Source: Ignavibacteria bacterium (GTDB lineage Bacteria; Bacteroidota; Ignavibacteria; Tepidaquicellales; OLB5). From it: a stretch of 64,000 nucleotides of DNA. The number at the start of each line of letters is the position of its first letter. Within the stretch, counting starts at the first letter, position 1. Below, piece after piece: positions 16,456-25,427 of the stretch. The stretch covers positions 1 to 64,000 of the forward strand of contig JAIOIK010000128.1 of NCBI GenBank assembly GCA_019912545.1. Direction: 5' to 3'. Under the pieces are notes generated by a model. It worked only from the letters and a program-made list of their open reading frames with translations, had not been told where the DNA came from and did no database searches. A program made the position numbers and the translations under genes.

Positions 16456-18051
16456 ATGAAACTTATCACTACTACATTTATACTGTTTTTGAATACTTTA
16501 CTGCTGAACAATTGCATTTTTTCTCAATACGCTAACTTCAGGTTGTTCCCTTCGGGGTTTAACCAAATAGAGCCTTCAATATCAATTCATCCTTCAAATC
16601 CACAGATATTGTTTGCAAGCGCATACACAATTTCAGGCGGCACACGAAGTGAAGGGATATATGTTACAACCAATGGCGGATTGAACTGGACCGGCACTGA
16701 TGTCTGCAATGGCACCCCTACCCAGAATCACGGAGGAGACCCCGGTCCGATAATTGATAAGAACGGAATATTTATTTTGACTCACCTTGGCGGCATTCAA
16801 ACCGGAATGTTCTCTAATTTTTCAACTGATAATGGTACTAACTGGTCGCCAAACAAACAAATACTTATCGGCGATGTTGATAAAGGTTCACCAGGAACAG
16901 ATGCTGTAAATTCAAGCGCATATTACGGGAGAACATATTTAGTGTGGACTTATTTTGTTCCACCATACAGGATAGTACTTTCATATACTACAAACAGCGG
17001 GGCCGATTGGTCTCCAATCATAAACGTTAATAACGGAACCGGCAGCAACCGCTCATACGGACCATCAGTAATCGTCAGCCCTAACGGAACTGTTTATTCC
17101 ACCTGGGCATCTACAATTCCCAGCTCCCCATTCACTGAAGTATTTATTGGTTTTTCAAAATCAACAAATGGCGGAGTTAACTGGACGGCTAATGAAACTG
17201 CAATCCCCTGCAACGGAATACGAACAACCGGGCTTGCACCATGGACAATTCGCGCAAACAGTTTTCCTACTATAGATGTTGACAGGACAGGCGGCCCCAG
17301 ACACGGATGGATCTATATTGCAGTTTGCGATAAAAATATCGCACCCGCAGGAAGTGACCCCGATATTGTTTTGCACCGCTCAACAGATGAGGGTAACTCG
17401 TGGTCAGCAGGTGTTCGCGTTAATAATGACCCCATTAACAATGGCAGGAACCAGTTCTTCCCGGCTTTGAGAGTTGATGAAAACGGCGGAGTAAATATCA
17501 TTTATTATGATAACAGGAATTCAATTGATTCCGTTGACGTTTACTTATCGCGCTCTGATAACGGAGGAGCTTCCTTTTCAGACTACAGGGTAACGGATAC
17601 ACGGTTCAAACCAATTTCGGTATCCGGAGCGGGCGGAGGCAATATGGGCGATAATCTTGGAATAACTTCAGGCAACGGCAATCTTTACCCGGTGTGGATG
17701 AGCAATGTTTCGGGAATATTTCAGACATGGTCGGCAATAATAGATTATACCACAATAAGTATTCAGCAAATTGGCAATGAACTGCCGAAGGAATATTTGC
17801 TTAAACAGAATTACCCGAATCCATTTAATCCGGAGACTAAAATAGAATTCAGCATTCCCCAAAGTGCTCATACAGTGATAAGAGTATTTGATATAACCGG
17901 TAAACTAATAAGCACTCTCTCAGAGCAGGATTTGCCGGCAGGTACATTTTCTGTTACATGGAATGCAGTAGATATGCCTTCAGGTGTTTATCTGTACATG
18001 CTTGAAAGCGGCTCATTCAGATCGTCTAAAAAAATGATCTTGCTTAAATAA
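16456..18051 (+). CDS. T9SS-sorted sialidase-fold (BNR) protein
   Basis: A secreted protein of about 531 residues. The start is placed at the ATG giving MKLITTTFILFLNTLLLNN, a clean signal peptide; an upstream ATG (16405) would add 17 polar residues. The body has at least four BNR-type motifs (VTTNGGLNW, SFSTDNGTNW-like FSTDNGTNWSP, TTNSGADWSP, KSTNGGVNW, RSTDEGNSW, RSDNGGASF) with FPTIDVDRTGG and FFPALRVDENGGVNIIYYD, as in six-bladed sialidase/exo-alpha-sialidase folds. The T9SS sorting domain (YLLKQNYPNPFNPETKI ... KKMILLK) ends the protein. No catalytic Arg triad can be assigned by eye, so glycosidase activity is uncertain. It converges on the next gene with a 5-base gap. Confidence 0.82.
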   Translation: MKLITTTFILFLNTLLLNNCIFSQYANFRLFPSGFNQIEPSISIHPSNPQILFASAYTISGGTRSEGIYVTTNGGLNWTGTDVCNGTPTQNHGGDPGPIIDKNGIFILTHLGGIQTGMFSNFSTDNGTNWSPNKQILIGDVDKGSPGTDAVNSSAYYGRTYLVWTYFVPPYRIVLSYTTNSGADWSPIINVNNGTGSNRSYGPSVIVSPNGTVYSTWASTIPSSPFTEVFIGFSKSTNGGVNWTANETAIPCNGIRTTGLAPWTIRANSFPTIDVDRTGGPRHGWIYIAVCDKNIAPAGSDPDIVLHRSTDEGNSWSAGVRVNNDPINNGRNQFFPALRVDENGGVNIIYYDNRNSIDSVDVYLSRSDNGGASFSDYRVTDTRFKPISVSGAGGGNMGDNLGITSGNGNLYPVWMSNVSGIFQTWSAIIDYTTISIQQIGNELPKEYLLKQNYPNPFNPETKIEFSIPQSAHTVIRVFDITGKLISTLSEQDLPAGTFSVTWNAVDMPSGVYLYMLESGSFRSSKKMILLK

Positions 18052-18056
18052 AGATT

Positions 18057-19583
18057 TTACTTTACGGGTTCATTATATCCTTTTGCTTTAAGGATATTCT
18101 CATACTGCATAGCCCTGATACTATCACCTTTTGCTATGTATAGCCTCATCAAATATATCAAGGGCTGCACATCATTATTATTTATACTCGCTGCTTTCAA
18201 GAGAAGTATCTCAGAATCAGTTAGATTGTTTCTTTTGAAGTTGATTATACCGAGTATCAAATTGGCATCATAATCTCCATGCTCTTTACTCAATACTTTT
18301 TCATAATATATAGCTGCTTCATCAGGTCTGTTCAGCCTAGTCAGGCAAAATGCCGACTTTCTGTAATAATCGGTATTGGTGCTGTTGAGTTCAATTGCTT
18401 TATTGTAATATTCAAGCGCCGCTTCATAATTCCCGTTTTGGAGATAATATGATCCAAACCCGGATTGGGCAAGATCTAATGAAACAGAATTAATTGCCGC
18501 ACTCTGCCAGAAGAAAAAATTATCATTATAGCTTCTGGAATAATTTATGTTTGAATAACAGAAGAGTCCAATTATCACCAGATAAAACCCAATGAGATAC
18601 TTGTTAGTTAGTTCCAGTTTCTTGACGAAATCAGCCTGGGAGATGAAGATAAATATACCTATAGTAGGAAGATACAGCCTGCTTTCTATCATAATATCCC
18701 GAGAGTATTCCGGATTGATATTAATGAGGCCGGGCAGCAAAAAAATAATAAACCAAAACAGGCCAAGAAGCACAATTCTGTTATTCCTGCTTTCGGAATA
18801 CCAGAATAACACAGTCAATGCAATTATTGAAGATATGCCGTACAGGTATGTCGTATTTTCAATTACAGGCAGTACCGTTAAGTTTACCGGAACAGTGATC
18901 TTACCAATTGCTTGAATAAAGTAAGGCGTATTGCGGAAAAGATTAAAGGTTGTTTCATCAGTTATTACCTCTTGACGAAAGATAAGCCAAGTAAAAAACA
19001 GTATCAGCCAAATAGGGAATAGAATCATTATCTTACTTCTGAAGAATTTATTATGGAATAGAATCAAATAAACAGGAAATAAAGCTATCCCTGCCACAGC
19101 GGTTTCTTTAGAAAACAGTGCAGCCAGGAATCCAAGACCATGCAAAGCCAAAAATAATATACTGCCGGATTCAGCATATTTCATCAAAGCCAGGAAACTC
19201 AGCAAAACAAATAATGCCAGCAGAGAATCGTTCCTGCCCGGTAACCAAGAAACTGAATTTACCAAAACAGGATGAACAGCAAAAATTAACGAAAGCATCA
19301 AAGATTGGAAAGAAGTACTTTTAAGTCTGACCAGGATGAAAAAAAGCAGAATTACAGAGATTGAATGAATAAGGATATTAACAGCATAATGCTGATACAG
19401 TGAATCACCTGCCGCCACAGATGTTATTAATACTGTAGCATTTACAACTGGCCTGTAGAATATACCATCATTAAACAGGTAAGGAGAGTTAATGAAGCTA
19501 AAAGCATTTTGATGCTCCTGAATTACTTTGGCGGCATTACCAAGCAAAAGCCTGTCATCACAGCCGGTCAAATTGTTATTCAA
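18057..19583 (-). CDS. Multi-spanning GT-C-like membrane protein with C-terminal TPRs
   Basis: About 10 hydrophobic helices occupy residues 50-370, followed by TPR repeats (LAQSGFGSYYLQNGNYEAALEYYNKAIELN, then DEAAIYYEKVLSKEHGDYDANLILG; quoted in part). This is the architecture of TMTC/PMT-like GT-C glycosyltransferases. The Asp pair in GCDDRLLLG and the ERxxR-like loop WLPGRNDSLLA match the usual extracytoplasmic loops. The given start is a TTG, but the frame stays open to 19709 and the extra residues include a good first membrane helix (NIFLLFIASSLIYVNTL). GT-C proteins need this helix, so translation probably starts upstream at a non-AUG codon. The 3' end converges on the T9SS gene at 16456-18051. 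Confidence 0.78.
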   Translation of the reverse strand: MNNNLTGCDDRLLLGNAAKVIQEHQNAFSFINSPYLFNDGIFYRPVVNATVLITSVAAGDSLYQHYAVNILIHSISVILLFFILVRLKSTSFQSLMLSLIFAVHPVLVNSVSWLPGRNDSLLALFVLLSFLALMKYAESGSILFLALHGLGFLAALFSKETAVAGIALFPVYLILFHNKFFRSKIMILFPIWLILFFTWLIFRQEVITDETTFNLFRNTPYFIQAIGKITVPVNLTVLPVIENTTYLYGISSIIALTVLFWYSESRNNRIVLLGLFWFIIFLLPGLININPEYSRDIMIESRLYLPTIGIFIFISQADFVKKLELTNKYLIGFYLVIIGLFCYSNINYSRSYNDNFFFWQSAAINSVSLDLAQSGFGSYYLQNGNYEAALEYYNKAIELNSTNTDYYRKSAFCLTRLNRPDEAAIYYEKVLSKEHGDYDANLILGIINFKRNNLTDSEILLLKAASINNNDVQPLIYLMRLYIAKGDSIRAMQYENILKAKGYNEPVK

Positions 19584-19681
19584 TGTGTTAACATAAATAA
19601 GCGATGATGCTATAAATAGTAAAAATATGTTCAGCTTATTATTCAGGAATATTTTGCCGGGACCTTTAATACTATAATTAT

Positions 19682-20977
19682 TTATTTGATGATTACCATT
19701 TTCTTTGAGTCAGAAAAATCACCTGAAGTGACTTTATATATGTATATCCCAGAAGAGAGCCCGAAATTTACAAACCTGAAAGTATTATCACCTGCAGGCC
19801 TGATTCCTTCGAAGTAAACTTTGACCTCTTTGCCAAGCAGGTCATAAATTGTGATCTTCACATGTCCCGGCTTTACCAAAAAATATTTTAAAACAGTAGA
19901 TGGATTAAACGGATTTGGATAATTCTGGCTAAGGCTGTTTCTATCAGGTAACTGTGTACCGGTAGGAGTTATTCCGATAACCGAAGAATTATATTTCAGG
20001 ATAGCTCCGTTAGACCCGAATCCCCATCCGCATGTTGGAGAGACAAATTGAGCAGCATATACAGAAGTGCTATCCGGCGCCTGGATTCCGATCCATTGTG
20101 TCCCGGTTTTACCGGAGTCAAGATTCAATCCCCATATCTGTGAAAAAGAAAGAGGTAGCCATAATTCGGCGGGTGTTCTGAATGCAAGGTTTTGCCCCTG
20201 CCCGGGTAAGCTTGTTGTATCATAAAGCCAAATGTTGCCTCCATCGTAACTATTAACAGTACTTGCTCCAAATTCAAGGTCACCTCCCGTACTGACAATT
20301 CTTGTTCCGGAAATGGGTTTTATATCAAAAAGCGGTTCCGGCCCGACACAAAAAGTAAACCAGTGCAAACCTGCATTTGTTGTTTTCCAGATAATACCTG
20401 CAATATCCATATGGCCGCCGCATGCAAATCCTGTCAGAGAGTTCAAAAACGAGATCTTCTTCTTAGGGAAAAGGTAAAGTACCGGGCAGTATGCTGAATC
20501 AACATAGGTCTCGAACCAACTGGTTCCTCCATTTGTAGTTTTATTTATGTTTCCCGAAAAACCGGTAATAAATCCATTCAACGAATCAATAAAAAATATA
20601 GTTGTATATACTTTTGCTGAATCAGGCAATCTGGAAACAACCCAGTTTATTCCACCGTTAGTAGTCTTTGTCAAAAGTGTTCCTTGTACAAAATAATCAT
20701 TAGAAAGCGCCCAGCCAAGCCTTCTGTTGAGGAAAAAAATATCCTCAATGGGATAGTTAAATATCCCTGAATTCTGGATAGTCCAGTTATTTCCGCCATT
20801 GGTGGTATTGATCACTGTACCGGAATCCCCTGCGGCCCAGCCGTACAATGTATCAACCAGTGAGCATTTCGTTAGCCATCTTGTTGTGGGAGAAGGGACT
20901 CTTAACCAGTAATCCTGAGATTTTAAAAATCCGGAAAAAACAATAAAAATCAATATTGTTAAAACAGATTTTTTCAT
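19682..20977 (-). CDS. T9SS-sorted YCF48-like protein
   Basis: A 431-residue secreted protein. A signal peptide (LTILIFIVFSGFLKSQ) precedes a YCF48/HCF136-like propeller (LYGWAAGDSGTVINTTNGGNNW, LGWALSNDYF, SLNGFITGFSGNINKTTNGG, TGFACGGH), about residues 20-340, and a C-terminal T9SS sorting domain (NSLSQNYPNPFNPSTVL ... GIYIYKV ... KKMVIIK). Its sorting-domain loop (LVKPGHVKITIYDLLG) has no palindrome insert and so serves as the reference for the two genes that carry one. Function beyond surface or secreted location is unknown. Confidence 0.83.
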   Translation of the reverse strand: MKKSVLTILIFIVFSGFLKSQDYWLRVPSPTTRWLTKCSLVDTLYGWAAGDSGTVINTTNGGNNWTIQNSGIFNYPIEDIFFLNRRLGWALSNDYFVQGTLLTKTTNGGINWVVSRLPDSAKVYTTIFFIDSLNGFITGFSGNINKTTNGGTSWFETYVDSAYCPVLYLFPKKKISFLNSLTGFACGGHMDIAGIIWKTTNAGLHWFTFCVGPEPLFDIKPISGTRIVSTGGDLEFGASTVNSYDGGNIWLYDTTSLPGQGQNLAFRTPAELWLPLSFSQIWGLNLDSGKTGTQWIGIQAPDSTSVYAAQFVSPTCGWGFGSNGAILKYNSSVIGITPTGTQLPDRNSLSQNYPNPFNPSTVLKYFLVKPGHVKITIYDLLGKEVKVYFEGIRPAGDNTFRFVNFGLSSGIYIYKVTSGDFSDSKKMVIIK

Positions 20978-21148
20978 AGTTTAATATAATTATTAAAAAT
21001 TATCCTGAACAGGTAAAAAAAATCATAATTTGAAGGATAAAGAAGAATACGGCGTTTAAAGTTCTATCTCAAGAACGGAAACAGAAATCCCCTTTACAAA
21101 CAGTTTGCATATTGTTAATTTAGGTGAACACTTCATCCATAATAAACA

Positions 21149-22504
21149 ATGCTCGATCTAGAATATATCCGGGAAGAATTTCCTATTACAAAAAAAAGCT
21201 TCCAGGTTTATGGGAGCACTGAGCCGCGAAACCTGATTTATCTTGATCACGGCGCATCCACTCACCCATGCAATACGGTACTAAATAAGTATATCGATTT
21301 CATTAAGAATTATTATTCTAATGTTCACAGGGGAAAACATTATTTATCAATGATCTCGACTGAGCTCTTTGACAGGGTTTATGAGACCATACTTAAGTTC
21401 ATAAACGCTTCGAAAGACGATAATGCAATTGTGCTTACTGCAAATACGACCAGCGCACTTGATATGACGGCCTGGCTGATGAAGGATTATGAAGGCATTA
21501 CGCTTGTTTCGCTGATGGAGCATCACTCCAACGACCTGCCTCACAGGCACCGGGGAGAGATTATGCATTTTGGTGTGAATCCCGACGGAACGCTTGACAT
21601 GACCGATCTGGAAAACAAACTAAACACCAACAAAGTTAAGTTGGTTGCTGTAACGGGGGCATCTAATGTAACCGGATTCATAACTGATATACACAAGATC
21701 GCTGCACTTGCGCATAAACACGGCGCTCGCATTTTGATTGATGCAGCGCAACTCTTGGCACATAAAAGTATTGATGTTAAGCCCAATGATGATCCTGAAC
21801 ACATTGATTTCCTTGCAGCAGCAGGTCACAAAGCCTATGCTCCGTTTGGTTCAGCTTTCTTATTCGGGCCAAGGGATGTACTTGATAGAGTTGAGCCTTA
21901 TGTACCCGGCGGCGGGACGGTACTTTTTGTAAGTGAAAATGATTATATATATGCTAACTCACCGGATAGGCACCAGGGCGGGACACCAAACATTGCCGGG
22001 GCGATTGCACTAGCCGAATCGCTTAACTTTTTGAGTAAAGCAGGGATGGAAAATATCCGCCGGCATGAAATTGAGCTAACTGAATATGCGCTTGCGAGAC
22101 TTAAGGAAATTCCTGATATTAACATTTTAGGAAATATTCCGGCTGATAAAAGGCTGGCTGTAATTACATTTAATATTGGAGACATAAACAACGGTTTAGT
22201 TGCAGATATTCTAAATCACGAAGCAGCAATAGCAACACGCAACGGCAGATTCTGCGCCCATCCGTATTTGAGTTTTTTACTTGGGAGGAATGATGCAGCT
22301 GAAATTATCCAAAGGATCAGGGCCGGCGAAAAGTTTGATATTGGAGGCGCTGTAAGAATATCATTTGGTATTTTCAATAATGAAAAAGAAGTAGATTATG
22401 TAATAGATAACCTCAAAATGATAGCCGGCAGAAACTGGAAAGCAAATTATGATGATACCCCTGAATATTTTGACTGTAAGGGTGTTCAGTTGAGTGCATC
22501 CTGA
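21149..22504 (+). CDS. Class V aminotransferase, SufS/CsdA-like cysteine desulfurase
   Basis: A 451-residue PLP enzyme. IYLDHGASTHPC, MEHHSNDLPHR, VTGASNVTGFITDI, ARILIDAAQLLAH, AAAGHKAYAPFGSAFLFG (PLP-binding Lys in the GHK motif) and a C-terminal NGRFCAHPYL with a Cys at the place of the SufS active-site Cys are visible. The family removes sulfur or selenium from cysteine or selenocysteine; some members are not desulfurases. No suf genes adjoin it, and the window has a separate IscS at 47608-48798, so this copy may have another role. Cytoplasmic. Confidence 0.82.
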   Translation: MLDLEYIREEFPITKKSFQVYGSTEPRNLIYLDHGASTHPCNTVLNKYIDFIKNYYSNVHRGKHYLSMISTELFDRVYETILKFINASKDDNAIVLTANTTSALDMTAWLMKDYEGITLVSLMEHHSNDLPHRHRGEIMHFGVNPDGTLDMTDLENKLNTNKVKLVAVTGASNVTGFITDIHKIAALAHKHGARILIDAAQLLAHKSIDVKPNDDPEHIDFLAAAGHKAYAPFGSAFLFGPRDVLDRVEPYVPGGGTVLFVSENDYIYANSPDRHQGGTPNIAGAIALAESLNFLSKAGMENIRRHEIELTEYALARLKEIPDINILGNIPADKRLAVITFNIGDINNGLVADILNHEAAIATRNGRFCAHPYLSFLLGRNDAAEIIQRIRAGEKFDIGGAVRISFGIFNNEKEVDYVIDNLKMIAGRNWKANYDDTPEYFDCKGVQLSAS

Positions 22505-22563
22505 ATAATAAAGCCCTTATTTGAATCAAAGTAACTGACTTCTTCCCGAAATCCCCTTAACCA

Positions 22564-22770
22564 ATTGCCTCAAATAAAAAGTAACCCTATAAGTAGTATT
22601 TTTTTTCTTTTGGCTCTTTGATATCGAATTCTTATCTCTTCGAGATATTCATTCTTTGACCTTTTGCTCATATAAGTAACCTTTTTTCTTTGTTCTTCTA
22701 CGGTTACATATAATAAGAGGCAACGACTTATTTTGTCATACTACTACGGTTACATTATTTATGAGGCAAT
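22564..22770. mobile_element. MITE-like element with transposase remnant
   Basis: A 207-bp segment is bounded by inverted repeats: ATTGCCTCAAATAAAAAG plus TAACC (22564-22586) and the inverted copy of ATTGCCTCATAAATAATG plus TAACC (22748-22770), 18 of 23 positions equal. A further inner copy in the same orientation as the right end lies at 22702-22721 (GGTTAC...GAGGC). Between them on the minus strand is a 33-codon remnant of a transposase start that runs into the left repeat. This is the structure expected of an internally deleted IS. No clear target-site duplication was found. Confidence 0.6.
22570..22671 (-). pseudogene. Transposase N-terminal fragment inside the MITE
   Basis: The frame opens MSKRSKNEYLEEIRIRYQRA and continues with a Lys-rich stretch before ending in the left terminal repeat. 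It resembles the first residues of integrase-core (DDE) transposases of the type MSxRSKKEYLEEIRxRYxxA seen in ISNCY/IS481-like elements (memory-based resemblance). Only about 24 residues look transposase derived; the catalytic domain is gone. Confidence 0.55.
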
Positions 22771-22839
22771 GCGTGCACTCCGCAATTTCCAAAAAATCAT
22801 TGCTAAATCCCTATTTTTTAATTATATTACTTTTTGTGC

Positions 22840-23850
22840 ATGGTGAATAAGGAAATCGTTAGTTTAATTAATAATAATCAAGAGTTTATATTAACAAGCC
22901 ACGTTAATCCCGATGGGGATTCAATTGGCAGCGAAATTGCTCTTCAGAAATATTTAAGCAGTCTTGGCAAAAGTGCCAAAGTTCTTAACTATTCCCCTAC
23001 GCCGGCAAACTATACTTTCCTTGATAGTGATAATGTCATTGAGCAATTTAACGAAGTACATCACAAAAACCTGATCGAGAATACAGACGTAATTTTTGTG
23101 CTTGATACCAACGAATATTCAAGGCTGAGGACGCTTGAACCTTTCATTAAATCAAGCAAAGCAAAAAAGATTTTGATAGATCATCACCTGGGGTATGACC
23201 CTGTTTCAGGTTTATTTGATAGTTATATAGTAGATACAGACTCCCCTGCTACAGGAGAGATGTTATATAAGTTCTTCAAAAATATTGCTGAAGATTCATC
23301 ACAGGATATTAAAGATATAGTGACCCGTGATATGGCGGTAGCTCTTTATGCAGCCATTATGACAGATACAGGCTCATTCAAGTTCAACAGAACTGATTCT
23401 GAAACCCATGATATTATTTCTGAGTTATTGAGTTATGGACTTAATCCATATGACATTTACTCCGAAATATATAACCGGGCTACGCTTGGGAAGCTTCATC
23501 TGCTTGGCAGATTCTTGAATAAGATAACAATGATATATGAAGGGAAAGCTGCATACTCGGTAGTTAGCCAGAGTGATTTCGAAGAAACCCAGACTGATGA
23601 ATACGCAATTGAAGGTTTCAGCTCACATTTAATGAGCCTTGAAACAGTCGAACTCGGAATTGTTATCACCGAAACAAAGCGCGGAGTAAAGCTGAGCTTC
23701 AGGTCAAAAGGTAATGTCAGATCGAATGAACTGGCAGGCGAGTTTCAGGGAGGCGGCCACATGAATGCATCAGGGGCATTTGTTCCGGGGGCAAAATTAG
23801 AGAGTATAGTCAAAGAAGTAATATCCAAAGCTGAAAAATATTTAAAATAA
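22840..23850 (+). CDS. nrnA: DHH/DHHA1 phosphoesterase, NrnA-like
   Basis: The protein of about 336 residues has the DHH-family motifs HVNPDGDSIGSE, IFVLDTNEYSRL, KILIDHHLGYD and MTDTGSFKF, and the C-terminal DHHA1 signature GEFQGGGHMNASGA. NrnA-type enzymes degrade short oligoribonucleotides and dephosphorylate 3'-phosphoadenosine 5'-phosphate with Mn2+; c-di-AMP or pApA hydrolysis is an alternative for close relatives. The start is placed at ATG 22840; a TTG two codons earlier is less likely. The next gene follows 41 bases downstream on the same strand. Confidence 0.87.
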   Translation: MVNKEIVSLINNNQEFILTSHVNPDGDSIGSEIALQKYLSSLGKSAKVLNYSPTPANYTFLDSDNVIEQFNEVHHKNLIENTDVIFVLDTNEYSRLRTLEPFIKSSKAKKILIDHHLGYDPVSGLFDSYIVDTDSPATGEMLYKFFKNIAEDSSQDIKDIVTRDMAVALYAAIMTDTGSFKFNRTDSETHDIISELLSYGLNPYDIYSEIYNRATLGKLHLLGRFLNKITMIYEGKAAYSVVSQSDFEETQTDEYAIEGFSSHLMSLETVELGIVITETKRGVKLSFRSKGNVRSNELAGEFQGGGHMNASGAFVPGAKLESIVKEVISKAEKYLK

Positions 23851-23891
23851 AAAAAATAAAACTAAAATAATATTAATACTCGGAGTCAATA

Positions 23892-25406
23892 ATGAAAATT
23901 AAGTATGATGTAAAGAAGATAAAAGATATTAAAGCCGATGCGGTCGCCTCGGTAGCATTTGAAGATATGGCAGGACAGAAATTACATTGGCTAAATACCC
24001 TTTTCAAAGGTAATCTTGATACCCTGATAGAAACAAACGATTTTAAAGGAAAAGCAGCAACTTCGATACTATCATATCTTGGACCTGATAACAGGAGCAA
24101 ACGGCTTTTTATAATGGGATTGGGCAATTCAAAAGAGATCACTCTTGAATCTTTAAGGAAGACCTATGCGACAGCAGCAAAGAAGATACATGCATTGAAA
24201 ATGAGTACAGTTGGGTTTGAAGTACCCGATCTTGCTCTGATAAAGAGCATAACCAATGCATCACATTATGAAATAATGCAGGCTATTTGCGAAGGAGTGT
24301 TCTTAACACAGTATTCACCCAAAAAATATTATTCAAAAAATGATTTTACACCATTTAATGAAGTAATATTTTTTACAGATTCGCCCAAATATACCCGCGA
24401 AGCTACAGATGCATTAAAGGATTCAAAAGTGATCTGCGATGCGGTTATTGTTGCACGCGAGCTTGAAAATGAACCTTCCAATTTCCTTACACCGGATAGA
24501 TTCGCAGAGTATGTAAAAAAGTCATCAATAAAAGCAGGATACCAGGTTACCGTTTTTGATGAGAAGAAAATTGCGCAATTGAATATGGGCGGTGTGCTGA
24601 ATGTTGGAAAAGGCAGTATAAATCCCCCTCGCTTTTTGATACTTCAGTATTTCGGTGCAAATAAATCCGATAAACCTGTTGTTCTTGTCGGCAAAGGTGT
24701 AACTTTTGATTCAGGCGGTATATCTATAAAACCTTCAGCCGGTATGGATCAAATGAAGATGGATATGGGCGGCGCTGCTGCAGTAGTTGGCGCATTTGAA
24801 GCAGTAGCAAGGCTAAAGTACAGAATGAATCTTATAGGGCTTATCCCCGCAGTAGAAAATATGCCTGATGCAAATGCATACAAACCAGGCGATGTAATAA
24901 AAAGCTATTCAGGAACTTCAATTGAAATTGATAATACAGATGCAGAAGGACGACTTGTGCTTGCCGACGCGCTTGACTATGCGGCAAATTACAAACCCAG
25001 AGCTGTAATAGATATCTGCACTTTAACAGGTGCGGCGGTTGTTTGTTTTGGTCATTTATTGGCAGGATTAATGGGCAATGATAAAGAGCTGAGCAAGAAA
25101 ATATACGATGCAGGACAGAAAACTTATGAAAGAGTATGGGAGCTTCCGCTTTATGAAGAGTATGATAAGTTAATGAAAAGCGAAGTAGCTGATATTAAGA
25201 ATGCCGGACCCGCAAGACAGGCTGGCACAATAATGGGAGGAATATTCCTCAAGAAATTTGTTCAGGATAAGTATCCCTGGGCACATCTTGATATTGCAGG
25301 TGTTGCATTTGGCCTGGCAGAGTCAACAGAAGAATACCACACTATTGGAGCTACGGGATACGGAGTTAGATTGTTTACCGAGCTTTTAAGACAGTATTCT
25401 CATTAA
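23892..25406 (+). CDS. pepA: Leucyl aminopeptidase (M17)
   Basis: A 504-residue cytosolic metallopeptidase. An N-terminal macro-like domain (about residues 1-160) precedes the catalytic domain with VGKGVTFDSGGISIKPS, MKMDMGGAAAVVGA and the family signature NTDAEGRLVLADAL, which supply the Lys, Asp and Glu ligands of the two-metal site. The C-terminal GGIFLKKF and WAHLDIAG blocks are intact. Length is typical. The enzyme removes N-terminal residues from peptides. It probably forms a short plus-strand unit with the DHH phosphoesterase and the MFS permease. Confidence 0.93.
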   Translation: MKIKYDVKKIKDIKADAVASVAFEDMAGQKLHWLNTLFKGNLDTLIETNDFKGKAATSILSYLGPDNRSKRLFIMGLGNSKEITLESLRKTYATAAKKIHALKMSTVGFEVPDLALIKSITNASHYEIMQAICEGVFLTQYSPKKYYSKNDFTPFNEVIFFTDSPKYTREATDALKDSKVICDAVIVARELENEPSNFLTPDRFAEYVKKSSIKAGYQVTVFDEKKIAQLNMGGVLNVGKGSINPPRFLILQYFGANKSDKPVVLVGKGVTFDSGGISIKPSAGMDQMKMDMGGAAAVVGAFEAVARLKYRMNLIGLIPAVENMPDANAYKPGDVIKSYSGTSIEIDNTDAEGRLVLADALDYAANYKPRAVIDICTLTGAAVVCFGHLLAGLMGNDKELSKKIYDAGQKTYERVWELPLYEEYDKLMKSEVADIKNAGPARQAGTIMGGIFLKKFVQDKYPWAHLDIAGVAFGLAESTEEYHTIGATGYGVRLFTELLRQYSH

Positions 25407-25427
25407 TTTTAAATAAAGAGGATTGCT

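Noticed and set aside
22698-22769. Tandem regulatory binding sites (two similar 26-bp repeats)
   Set aside because: The inverted partners at 22564-22586 and near 22669-22684, plus the transposase fragment, are better explained by terminal and subterminal repeats of a mobile element.
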